NCBI GenBank assembly: GCA_035601815.1
Contig: DATNNN010000052.1
Location: forward strand, 1-33,929
Source of the DNA: DATNNN01 sp035601815
GTDB lineage: Bacteria; Pseudomonadota; Alphaproteobacteria; Rhizobiales; Xanthobacteraceae
DNA length: 33,929 nucleotides
Direction: 5' to 3'
This document shows, one piece after another, positions 17,591 through 25,275 of the stretch. How positions within the stretch are numbered: position 1 is the stretch's first letter; each line of letters starts with the position of its first letter. The notes beneath the pieces were generated by a model. It was not told where the DNA came from and made no database searches. It saw only the letters and a program-made list of their open reading frames with translations. The translations under genes and the position numbers were made by a program.

Positions 17591-17620
17591 TTGACGAGAC
17601 GGGCCCCCGGTCCATATGTG
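17591..17620 (+). promoter_or_regulatory. Candidate promoter of pepF
   Basis: TTGACG (17591-17596), an 18-base spacer and TATGTG (17615-17620). The -35 is strong and the -10 weak. The only other gene starting in this gap is the divergent regulator on the minus strand. Confidence 0.35.
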
Positions 17621-17679
17621 GAAAGCGATGTTGCGGCGCCGCAATAGCGGCCCGAGAACCAGGCCAAGAAGGAATGACG

Positions 17680-19521
17680 ATGGGGCCGATCACCGTGCAG
17701 AGCGCCACTCCCGCCGGGGCCGCCGCTGAGCGCGCGCCCGTGGCCGAGGCGCTGCCCGAGTGGAACCTTGCCGATCTATACCCCTCGATCGACGGGCCGG
17801 AGGTGAAGGCCGACCTCGCCCGTGGCGACAACGAGTGCGGCGCCTTCGAGGCCACGTATAAGGGCAAGCTCGAGGCGATCGCCCGCGGCGACCGCGCCGG
17901 GGCGGAGCTCGCCAAGGCCGTGTCGCGCTTCGAGCTGATCGAGGACCTGCTCGGGCGCCTCGTGTCGTACGCGGGCCTCGTCTATGCCGGCGACACTACC
18001 GATCCCAAGCGCGCGAAATTCTACGGCGACGTGCAGGAGCGTGTGACCGGCGCCTCGTCGCATCTCCTGTTCTTTCCCCTCGAGCTCAACCGCATCGACG
18101 ACGCGCTGATCGACTTGGCGCTCGAGGATGCGGCGTTCGGACGTTACCGGCCGTGGATTGAGGACACCCGCAAGGAAAAGCCCTACCAGCTCGAGGACCG
18201 GGTCGAGCAGCTCTTCCACGAGAAGTCGGTCTCGGGCCGCTCGGCGTGGAACCGGTTGTTCGACGAGACGATCGCGAAGCTGCGCTTCGAGGTCGAGGGC
18301 GAAGCGCTCACCATCGAGCCGACGCTGAACGCATTGCAGGATTCGAGCGAGGCGCGCCGCCGCGCCGCCGCCGATGCGCTCGGCAAGGTGTTCAAGGAGA
18401 ACATCCGGCTGTTCTCGCTGCTCACCAATACGCTCGCCAAGGACAAGGAAATTTCCGACCGCTGGCGCGGCTTCAAGGATATCGCCGACTCGCGCCACCT
18501 CGCCAACCGCGTCGAGCCCGAGGTGGTGGAGGCGCTCGTCTCCGCCGTGCGCGCGTCGTTTCCGAAGCTGTCGCACCGCTACTACAAGCTCAAGGCCAGG
18601 TGGCTCGGCAAGGACGTGCTCGAGCATTGGGACCGCAACGCGCCGCTGCCCAAGGTCGAGACGCGCGCCATCGCCTGGAGCGAGGCGCGCGACACGGTGC
18701 TGTCCGCCTACGGCGCGTTCTCGCCCAAGATGGCGGAGATCGCCCGGCGCTTCTTCGACCGGCGCTGGATCGACGCGCCGGTGCGACCGGGCAAGGCGCC
18801 GGGCGCCTTCTCGCATCCCACCGTGCCGTCGGTGCACCCCTACGTGCTGATGAATTACCAGGGCAAGCCGCGAGACGTCATGACGCTCGCCCACGAGCTC
18901 GGCCACGGCGTGCATCAGGTGCTGGCGGCTCCGAACGGCGCGCTCATGGCGCCGACGCCGCTGACGCTGGCCGAGACCGCGAGCGTGTTCGGCGAGATGC
19001 TCACCTTCCGCGCGCTGCTCGCCAAGGTCACCGATCCGCTCGAGCGCAAGGTGATGTTGGCGCAGAAGGCCGAGGACATGATCAACACGGTGGTGCGCCA
19101 GATCGCCTTCTACACCTTCGAGCGCAAGGTGCACGGCGAGCGGCGGAACGGCGAGCTCACGCCGGAGCAGCTCAGCCAGTTCTGGCTCGACGTGCAGGGC
19201 GAGAGCCTGGGACCCGCGATCCGGCTCGGGCCCGGCTACGAGACATACTGGGCCTACGTGCCGCACTTCGTGCACTCGCCGTTCTACGTCTACGCCTATG
19301 CCTTCGGCGACTGCCTGGTGAACTCGCTCTACGCGGTCTACGAGCGCGCCGAGCAGGGCTTCGCCGAGCGCTATCTCGCCATGCTCGCCGCCGGCGGCAC
19401 CAAGCACCACGCCGAGCTGCTCAAGCCGTTTGGCCTTGATGCCAGCGATCCCGGTTTTTGGCAGGCGGGGCTGGGCGTAATCGAGCGGTTGATTGATGAG
19501 CTGGAGAAGCTTGAAAGCTGA
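17680..19521 (+). CDS. pepF: Oligoendopeptidase F, peptidase family M3
   Basis: This roughly 613-residue cytoplasmic zinc peptidase cuts oligopeptides. The M3B domain contains the metal motif HELGH at about residues 405-409 inside MTLAHELGHGVHQVL, with the third ligand Glu in LAETASVFGEML about 25 residues on. SHPTVPSVHPYVLMNYQGK and YETYWAYVPHFVHSPFYVY are typical family segments near the active site. An ATG at 17674 is possible but touches the AAGGA ribosome site; the ATG at 17680 has six-base spacing and is preferred. In many Rhizobiales this gene is followed directly by the ABC1 kinase gene; here a patatin-like gene lies between them. Confidence 0.94.
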   Translation: MGPITVQSATPAGAAAERAPVAEALPEWNLADLYPSIDGPEVKADLARGDNECGAFEATYKGKLEAIARGDRAGAELAKAVSRFELIEDLLGRLVSYAGLVYAGDTTDPKRAKFYGDVQERVTGASSHLLFFPLELNRIDDALIDLALEDAAFGRYRPWIEDTRKEKPYQLEDRVEQLFHEKSVSGRSAWNRLFDETIAKLRFEVEGEALTIEPTLNALQDSSEARRRAAADALGKVFKENIRLFSLLTNTLAKDKEISDRWRGFKDIADSRHLANRVEPEVVEALVSAVRASFPKLSHRYYKLKARWLGKDVLEHWDRNAPLPKVETRAIAWSEARDTVLSAYGAFSPKMAEIARRFFDRRWIDAPVRPGKAPGAFSHPTVPSVHPYVLMNYQGKPRDVMTLAHELGHGVHQVLAAPNGALMAPTPLTLAETASVFGEMLTFRALLAKVTDPLERKVMLAQKAEDMINTVVRQIAFYTFERKVHGERRNGELTPEQLSQFWLDVQGESLGPAIRLGPGYETYWAYVPHFVHSPFYVYAYAFGDCLVNSLYAVYERAEQGFAERYLAMLAAGGTKHHAELLKPFGLDASDPGFWQAGLGVIERLIDELEKLES

Positions 19522-19545
19522 GCTCGCGGTATCCGCAAGCACAGG

Positions 19546-19574
19546 TTGAACGCTCGGCTGAGCACTTCTACACT
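19546..19574 (+). promoter_or_regulatory. Promoter of the patatin-like gene
   Basis: TTGAAC (19546-19551), exactly 17 bases, then TACACT (19569-19574). The predicted start near 19581 gives a short leader to the ATG at 19600. It lies after the pepF stop, so the patatin gene can be transcribed independently. Confidence 0.5.
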
Positions 19575-19599
19575 AGGGGAACGCGCCGGGGGCTTCATC

Positions 19600-22107
19600 A
19601 TGACTTATCAGACAGTCGACTTCGATCAGGTCTTTGAAAGCGAAAGGAAGTCGATCAATAAACGGCGGGCCGCGTTTGGACGAGGACGCGTGGCGCTCCA
19701 GCGCGAGCAGTCGAGCAGCAGGGATCTCGACGATGATTCGGAGGTGCTCCGCCCGACCGAAGGGTCAGCAGTCGTCGGTCTCGCGTTATCCGGTGGCGGT
19801 GTGCGCTCGGCTGCGTTCTGCCTTGGCGCGCTGCAGGCGTTAGACAGCACCAAAGCTCTCGATCGCGTCGATTACCTGTCGACCGTATCGGGCGGCGGCT
19901 ATATCGGCTCGTCGCTCACAGCGGGTATGACCGAAAATGGCGGCAAGTTTCCCTTCACGAGCGAACTCTCGGAGGATGAACCCCTGTCGCTGCAGCACGT
20001 GCGCGATTATTCCAACTATCTGTTTCCCAAGGGCGCGGCCGATCTTTCCCGAAATGCCGCAATCTATCTTCGCGGTTTGGTCGCCAACGCAATTTTGGTC
20101 ATGCTTTTTATTTTGTTTTTTGCGGCGATAACCGTCTTCTTCAATCCGATAGCGGGCGAATACGAAGCAAATTTTCTAGGGGTTCACATCTGGAATCCTT
20201 TTCCGTTCCAGCATTTTGTCGTCACCATCTATCTTGGCATAACAGTCATAGTGGCCGTTGTCCTTTGGGCATTGTTCCGGTCTTGGACGGGGGCTATCGA
20301 GATACCGACTTGGAAAGCCGGCGACACTCGGAGCCGGGTTGCGGCGATCGCGATGTGGATCGTCCGCTTTCTAGTCTTTCTGACCGCAGTTGCCACCTTT
20401 TTTGAATTGCAGCCGTTCATCCTGGAGGCGGTATACGAACAGGGAGGGCTCGGCTTCTTCGCTGGGTTTAACAAGTGGATTCAGGGGATCCTCATTGCGC
20501 TAGGCCCCCTTGCCGCCGCCATCGCATTCCTTTCCCGAAGAATTGGCGAGGCGGTCAAGAGCGCGATGGAATCGGAGAGGATTCGTGATCGGATCATCGG
20601 CTGGGCAGGCAAGGGGGCGATTTATGCTGCCGCCCTGATCGTGCCGCTGTTTCTCTGGCTGCTTTATTTGCTGCTGGCCTACTGGGGCAGAAAACAGCAC
20701 GGGACATCAGACTTCGCGGGACCATCTTTCATCGTCGATAGCGCAATCTACCTGCATCGCTTCATCGGCAGCTGGTGCTCGTGCTCAAGCTGCCTGGGGT
20801 GGCTATGTTCAGGTTCGACGACGATCGTTGCCCAGTTCTATCTGCTGGTCGTTACGGGCTTATTGGTGTTGGTCTTTTTTTTGCGGCCTAACGCGAATTC
20901 GCTTCACCCGCTCTATCGTGACCGATTGGCGAAAGCGTTTCTGTTCAAGCCGCAAACGTTGCTTCGCGAAGGCCAATCCGAACTCGACCCGCTACAATTG
21001 AAGCTCACCGGCCTGTCGGACGAGTCGGCGCCCTATCATTTGATTAATACTGCGCTGAACGTCGGCGGCTCGAAGAAGGTGAACCGGCGTGGACGCAACG
21101 CGGATTTCTTCGTGCTGAGCCGGAACTATGTCGGTAGCAAAACTACCGGTTACGTGCCAACGGAGGCGATGCAGAAGGTCGTGGGCGGCTTAGATCTCGC
21201 CACCGCGATGGCGGTTTCGGGAGCGGCCGCGTCGTCCAACATGGGAAGCGCAACTATCAAGCCGCTGACGCCAACGCTCGCCCTGTTGAATATCCGGCTC
21301 GGCTACTGGCTGCGCAATCCGAAGTGGGTGAACCTCCGCGTGCGCCTGTTCGGCTGGGCGAATTTCTATTTTCTGCTGGAGATGTTTGGACTGCTCAATG
21401 AGAACAGGAGATCGATTTATCTGACCGACGGCGGCCACATCGAGAATCTCGGCATTTACGAGCTCCTCCGCCGCCGCTGCCGCGTCATCATCGCCGTCGA
21501 CGGCGAGGCCGATCGGCAAATGGCCTTCGGCTCGCTCAATACAGTCGAGCGCTATGCGCTCATTGATCTCGGCGTGCGCATCAATCTGCCGTGGGGGCAG
21601 ATCAGCGAGGTGAGCAAGGCGATCGGGAAGGTGATCGACGCCAAAGGCGATGCCCTAAAATACGCCGGCCCGCACGTTGCCATCGGTGAAATTGAATACC
21701 CAGACAAGCGCCGGGGAATCCTCATTTACATCAAGGCGTCGCTGACCGGCGACGAAAACGACTACATCTTCCACTATAAGAGGCGCTACGGCGACTTTCC
21801 GCACGAGACCACGCTCGACCAGTTGTTCTCCGAAGAACAGTTCGAGGCCTATCGCGCGCTCGGTTTTCACGCGACGTATCGATTCTTCGATCGCGAAGAT
21901 TGGTTCGCCCACCTCGATCGGAAGGACAGCAAGAATCACGAGAAAGATATTAAGTTTCTCGACAGGTTGTTTCCGCTCGCGGCCAAGCGCGATCCCGCAT
22001 GGAAGCGCAGGCACAACAAATTTGTCGGTTGGTTCAAGGACGAGGAAGCCGCGCCGGACATCCTCCGGACCAAGGCCGAAGGTGAGGACAAGGCGAAAGC
22101 ATCCTAA
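19600..22107 (+). CDS. Membrane-embedded patatin-like phospholipase
   Basis: This is an 835-residue protein with a patatin lipid-hydrolase fold split by a membrane region. The oxyanion motif LSGGGVRSAAF is at 63-73, the nucleophile Ser97 is in STVSGGGYIGSS, and the dyad Asp610 is in LTDGGHIENLGIYEL. Between them lie six hydrophobic segments near residues 160-182, 205-228, 246-268, 293-312, 339-362 and 412-428, so the catalytic halves probably meet on one face of the membrane. It should cleave acyl chains from membrane lipids. The C-terminal 200 residues are charged and soluble. The ATG at 19600 follows a G-run. Base composition is clearly less GC-rich than the neighbours, notably at 20090-20480, which suggests transfer. 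No second gene of a system is visible beside it. Confidence 0.88.
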   Translation: MTYQTVDFDQVFESERKSINKRRAAFGRGRVALQREQSSSRDLDDDSEVLRPTEGSAVVGLALSGGGVRSAAFCLGALQALDSTKALDRVDYLSTVSGGGYIGSSLTAGMTENGGKFPFTSELSEDEPLSLQHVRDYSNYLFPKGAADLSRNAAIYLRGLVANAILVMLFILFFAAITVFFNPIAGEYEANFLGVHIWNPFPFQHFVVTIYLGITVIVAVVLWALFRSWTGAIEIPTWKAGDTRSRVAAIAMWIVRFLVFLTAVATFFELQPFILEAVYEQGGLGFFAGFNKWIQGILIALGPLAAAIAFLSRRIGEAVKSAMESERIRDRIIGWAGKGAIYAAALIVPLFLWLLYLLLAYWGRKQHGTSDFAGPSFIVDSAIYLHRFIGSWCSCSSCLGWLCSGSTTIVAQFYLLVVTGLLVLVFFLRPNANSLHPLYRDRLAKAFLFKPQTLLREGQSELDPLQLKLTGLSDESAPYHLINTALNVGGSKKVNRRGRNADFFVLSRNYVGSKTTGYVPTEAMQKVVGGLDLATAMAVSGAAASSNMGSATIKPLTPTLALLNIRLGYWLRNPKWVNLRVRLFGWANFYFLLEMFGLLNENRRSIYLTDGGHIENLGIYELLRRRCRVIIAVDGEADRQMAFGSLNTVERYALIDLGVRINLPWGQISEVSKAIGKVIDAKGDALKYAGPHVAIGEIEYPDKRRGILIYIKASLTGDENDYIFHYKRRYGDFPHETTLDQLFSEEQFEAYRALGFHATYRFFDREDWFAHLDRKDSKNHEKDIKFLDRLFPLAAKRDPAWKRRHNKFVGWFKDEEAAPDILRTKAEGEDKAKAS

Positions 22108-22213
22108 GGCACAGTCCGCGGAAGACAAATTATGTACCGGTCCGACTGCGCCAATTCGGCCGCGGTAGAGCGCGCATGGCTTTGCGCCGTAGTGCGGCCT
22201 ATATCAACCATTG

Positions 22214-23575
22214 ATGACCGACCGCGAACGCAACCGCTTCTCCGCCCGTGCCACGCGCTACGCGCGCGTCGGCGCCAACGTCGGCGGCGCGGCGGCACGC
22301 ATCGCCGGCGCGCGCTTCTTCGGCTTCTCGCTCGACCGCGCGGCGAATGCGCTCGCGCTCGCCACCGGCCTCGGCAACCTCAAGGGGCCGATCATGAAGG
22401 TGGCCCAGCTCATGGCCACCATTCCCGACGCGCTGCCGCCGGAATACGCCGCCGAGCTGATGAAGCTGCAGAGCGAGGCGCCGCCGATGGGCTGGGCGTT
22501 CGTCAAGCGGCGCATGGCGGCGGAGCTCGGGCCGGCGTGGGAGAAGAAGTTCAAGTCGTTCGAGCACGAGCCCGCGGCCGCGGCGTCGCTCGGCCAAGTG
22601 CACAAGGCGGTGAGCCGCGACGGCCGGCTGCTCGCCTGCAAGCTCCAGTATCCCGACATGCAGTCGGCGGTGGAAGCCGATCTCAGCCAGCTCGAGATCT
22701 TGTTCTCGATCCATCGCCGCATGGATCCCGTCATCGATACTCGCGAGATCGCGAAAGAAATCGGCGCGCGCGTGCGCGAGGAGCTCGACTACCGACGCGA
22801 GGCCAAGCACGTGGCGCTCTACGGCAAGATGCTCGGCGAGACGCCGGAGGTGCGCGTGCCGGAAACCTGGCCCGAGCTTTCCACCGGCCGGCTGCTCACG
22901 CTCGACTGGCTCGAAGGCAAGAAGCTTCTCGCCTACAGGGACGCGCCGCTCGCGGCGCGCAATCGCTTGGCGCGGGCGCTATTCCAGGCATGGTGGCTGC
23001 CGTTCAGCCGCCACGGCGTGATCCACGGCGATCCGCATCTCGGCAACTACACGGCGTTCGCCGCGAAGGGCGAGCCGGCCGGCATCAACCTCCTCGACTA
23101 CGGCTGCATCCGCATCTTCCCGCCCTCGTTCGTGGGCGGCGTGGTCGATCTCTACCGCGGCCTGCGCGAAGGCGACGAGGCGCGAGTCGTGCACGCCTAC
23201 GAGGTGTGGGGCTTCCGGGGGCTTTCGCGCGGCCTGATCGACGTCCTCAACATTTGGGCGCGCTTCATCTACGGCCCGCTCATGGACGACCGGGTGCGCA
23301 CCATCGCCGATGGGGTCAAGCCCTCGGAATACGGCCGCCGCCAAGCCTATCAGGTGCACATGGCGCTGCGCGAGAAGGGACCGGTCACGGTGCCGCGCGA
23401 GTTCGTGCTCATGGATCGGGCGGCGATCGGCCTCGGCGGCGTGTTCCTGCATCTCGCGGCCGAGCTCAACTTCCACAAGCTGTTCGAGGCGGCGATCGGG
23501 GAATTCTCCGTCGCCATGGTGGCGCGGCGGCAGAAAGCCGCGCTCAAGGCGGTGGGGCTGGAGACGGCGGACTGA
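22214..23575 (+). CDS. ABC1/AarF/UbiB family atypical kinase
   Basis: This 453-residue protein belongs to the ABC1 (ADCK/UbiB) kinase-like family, usually tied to ubiquinone synthesis or membrane lipid homeostasis by ATPase activity. In order: a K-x-x-Q motif in LKGPIMKVAQLMA (Ala replaces the usual Gly), the Ala-rich nucleotide loop AAAASLGQVH, the Lys in LACKLQYP, EELDYRREAKH, the catalytic loop HGVIHGDPHLGNY and the metal-binding DYG in NLLDYGCIR. The ATG at 22214 is preceded in frame by a TTG; no strong ribosome site is present. There is no clear membrane helix at the C-terminus, unlike E. coli UbiB. It is followed by aa3-oxidase subunit IV and the transhydrogenase genes, a common Rhizobiales order. 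Confidence 0.9.
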   Translation: MTDRERNRFSARATRYARVGANVGGAAARIAGARFFGFSLDRAANALALATGLGNLKGPIMKVAQLMATIPDALPPEYAAELMKLQSEAPPMGWAFVKRRMAAELGPAWEKKFKSFEHEPAAAASLGQVHKAVSRDGRLLACKLQYPDMQSAVEADLSQLEILFSIHRRMDPVIDTREIAKEIGARVREELDYRREAKHVALYGKMLGETPEVRVPETWPELSTGRLLTLDWLEGKKLLAYRDAPLAARNRLARALFQAWWLPFSRHGVIHGDPHLGNYTAFAAKGEPAGINLLDYGCIRIFPPSFVGGVVDLYRGLREGDEARVVHAYEVWGFRGLSRGLIDVLNIWARFIYGPLMDDRVRTIADGVKPSEYGRRQAYQVHMALREKGPVTVPREFVLMDRAAIGLGGVFLHLAAELNFHKLFEAAIGEFSVAMVARRQKAALKAVGLETAD

Positions 23576-23644
23576 CGGCCGGCGTTGCCGGGAAAGCGCG
23601 TTTCGGCTAAGGCTCGCTCATCGATTTTGCCGAGGGACCGAGCA

Positions 23645-23794
23645 ATGGCCGGGCACGACGTCGAATACGGCACCGCCGAAGGCAACGACTACGACCAGCA
23701 CGAAGGCACCTACAAGGATTTCCTCCGGCTGGTGAAATGGACGTCGATCATCGTCGTCGCTACGCTCGCGTTCCTGTGGGTTTTCATCTTCTAG
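23645..23794 (+). CDS. aa3-type cytochrome c oxidase subunit IV
   Basis: This 49-residue protein has a short acidic cytoplasmic part (MAGHDVEYGTAEGNDYDQ), a basic turn and a single C-terminal helix (SIIVVATLAFLWVFIF). This is the bacterial aa3 oxidase subunit IV (COX4_pro_2) pattern. It packs beside the main subunits of the proton-pumping terminal oxidase in the inner membrane and is not essential for catalysis. The ATG at 23645 follows GAGGGA. It lies 16 bases before pntAA, probably in the same transcript, while the catalytic oxidase genes are elsewhere. Confidence 0.9.
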   Translation: MAGHDVEYGTAEGNDYDQHEGTYKDFLRLVKWTSIIVVATLAFLWVFIF

Positions 23795-23810
23795 TTCAGC
23801 AGAGTTCCGC

Positions 23811-24950
23811 ATGAAGATCGCGATCCCAGCGGAGAGCGATTCCGGCGAGACGCGCGTCGCCGCCACCGCGGATTCGGTCAAGCGCCTGATCGGCCTCGGC
23901 GCCGAGGTGACGGTGGAAAAGGGCGCGGGCACGAAGGCCGGCATTCCCGATTCCGAATTCGCCAACGCCGGCGCCAAGGTCGCGAGCGGCAAGGAAACCG
24001 TCGACGGCGCCGACGTGGTGCTCAAGGTGCGCCGTCCCACCAAGGCGGAGCTGAAGGACTACAAGCCCGGCGCCCTCGTCATCGGCATCCTCGATCCCTA
24101 CGGCAACGAGGCGGCGCTCGCCGATCTCGCCGGCGCCAAGGTCACGAGCTTTTCGCTCGAGCTCCTGCCGCGCATCACCCGCGCGCAAGGCATGGATGTG
24201 CTGTCGAGCCAGGCCAATCTCGCTGGCTACCGCGCCGTTGTCGATGCCGCCGCCGAGTACGGCCGTGCGTTTCCCATGATGATGACCGCGGCGGGTACGG
24301 TGCCGGCGGCGCGAGTGTTTGTGATGGGCGCCGGTGTCGCCGGCCTGCAGGCGATCGCCACCGCGCGGCGCATGGGTGCGGTGGTCACCGCCACCGACGT
24401 GCGGCCGGCGGCGAAGGAGCAGGTGGAATCGCTGGGCGGCAAGTTCGTCGCGGTGGAGGACGAGGAGTTCAAGGCGGCGGAGACGGCGGCGGGCTACGCC
24501 AAGGAGATGTCGAAGGAATACCAGGCGAAGCAAGCGGCGCTGGTGGCGAGCCATATCGCCAAGCAAGACATCGTCATCACCACCGCGCTGATCCCCGGCC
24601 GCCGGGCGCCGAGGCTCGTGACCAGGGCCATGGTGGAATCCATGAAGCCGGGGTCGGTGATCGTCGATCTGGCGGTGGAGCGAGGCGGCAACGTGGAGCT
24701 AGCGGAGCCCGGCAAGGTCGCCGAGCACAACGGTGTCAAGATCGCGGGCTATCTCAACGTGCCCGGCCGGCTCGCCGCCACGTCGTCTTCCCTCTATGCC
24801 AAGAACCTCTACGCGTTCCTCGAGCCGATGATCGACAAGAAGGAAAAGAAGCTCGCCGTGCCGTGGGACGACGAGATCGTCAAGGCGACGCTCGTCACCC
24901 GCGACGGCGCCGTGATGCACCCGAACTTCAAGCCAAAGGGAGCCGCATGA
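23811..24950 (+). CDS. pntAA: NAD(P) transhydrogenase subunit alpha part 1
   Basis: This 379-residue soluble NAD(H)-binding domain I of the proton-translocating transhydrogenase passes hydride from NADH to NADP using the proton gradient. It has the alanine dehydrogenase-like fold: MKIAIPAESDSGETRVA at the start, QANLAGYRAVVDAAAEYGRAFPMMMTAAG, and the nucleotide motif VFVMGAGVAGLQAIATA. GSVIVDLAVERGGNVELAEPG follows near the end. It lacks membrane helices, which are encoded by pntAB and pntB, the three-gene form seen in Rhodospirillum and Rhizobiales. Its TGA overlaps the pntAB start as ATGA, giving translational coupling. Confidence 0.96.
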   Translation: MKIAIPAESDSGETRVAATADSVKRLIGLGAEVTVEKGAGTKAGIPDSEFANAGAKVASGKETVDGADVVLKVRRPTKAELKDYKPGALVIGILDPYGNEAALADLAGAKVTSFSLELLPRITRAQGMDVLSSQANLAGYRAVVDAAAEYGRAFPMMMTAAGTVPAARVFVMGAGVAGLQAIATARRMGAVVTATDVRPAAKEQVESLGGKFVAVEDEEFKAAETAAGYAKEMSKEYQAKQAALVASHIAKQDIVITTALIPGRRAPRLVTRAMVESMKPGSVIVDLAVERGGNVELAEPGKVAEHNGVKIAGYLNVPGRLAATSSSLYAKNLYAFLEPMIDKKEKKLAVPWDDEIVKATLVTRDGAVMHPNFKPKGAA

Positions 24951-25270
24951 TGGGCGAGGCGATGGCGGTCGATCCCTTCGTGTTCCGCTTCTCCATCTTC
25001 GTGCTGGCGGTGTTCGTCGGCTACTACGTGGTGTGGGCGGTGACGCCGGCGCTGCACACGCCGCTCATGTCGGTGACAAACGCCATTTCCTCGGTGATCG
25101 TGGTGGGCGCGCTGCTCGCCGTCGGCGTGCCGCTCGCCGGCAACGCGGAAGGGGCGTGGTGGGCCCGCGCGCTCGGCTCCGCGGCGCTGGTCATGGCGGC
25201 GGTGAACATCTTCGGCGGCTTCCTGGTGACGCAGCGGATGCTGTCCATGTACCAGAAGAAGAAAAAGTGA
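24947..25270 (+). CDS. pntAB: NAD(P) transhydrogenase subunit alpha part 2
   Basis: This 107-residue membrane subunit has three to four helices (FRFSIFVLAVFVGYYVVWAV, AISSVIVVGALLAVGVPLAG, ALVMAAVNIFGGFLVTQRML) and a Lys-rich end, matching domain IIa of the split transhydrogenase. With pntB helices it forms the proton channel in the inner membrane. HTPLMSVTNAISSVIVVGA is the conserved loop and helix. The start is ATG at 24947 overlapping the pntAA stop, or the adjacent ATG at 24950, behind GGGAG. It is followed by pntB after five bases. Confidence 0.95.
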   Translation: MMGEAMAVDPFVFRFSIFVLAVFVGYYVVWAVTPALHTPLMSVTNAISSVIVVGALLAVGVPLAGNAEGAWWARALGSAALVMAAVNIFGGFLVTQRMLSMYQKKKK

Positions 25271-25275
25271 TCGCG

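Noticed and set aside
17776..19542. Long open frame of 588 codons on the minus strand
   Set aside because: It lies fully opposite pepF, whose sequence is clearly a conserved peptidase. Long antisense frames are expected in GC-rich coding DNA, and its translation is a biased Arg/Glu/His mix.
19600..22107. Patatin-like protein as a CBASS (CapV-type) effector
   Set aside because: There is no nucleotide cyclase, ubiquitin-like or HORMA/TRIP13 gene near it, and CapV effectors are short and soluble rather than split by six membrane segments.
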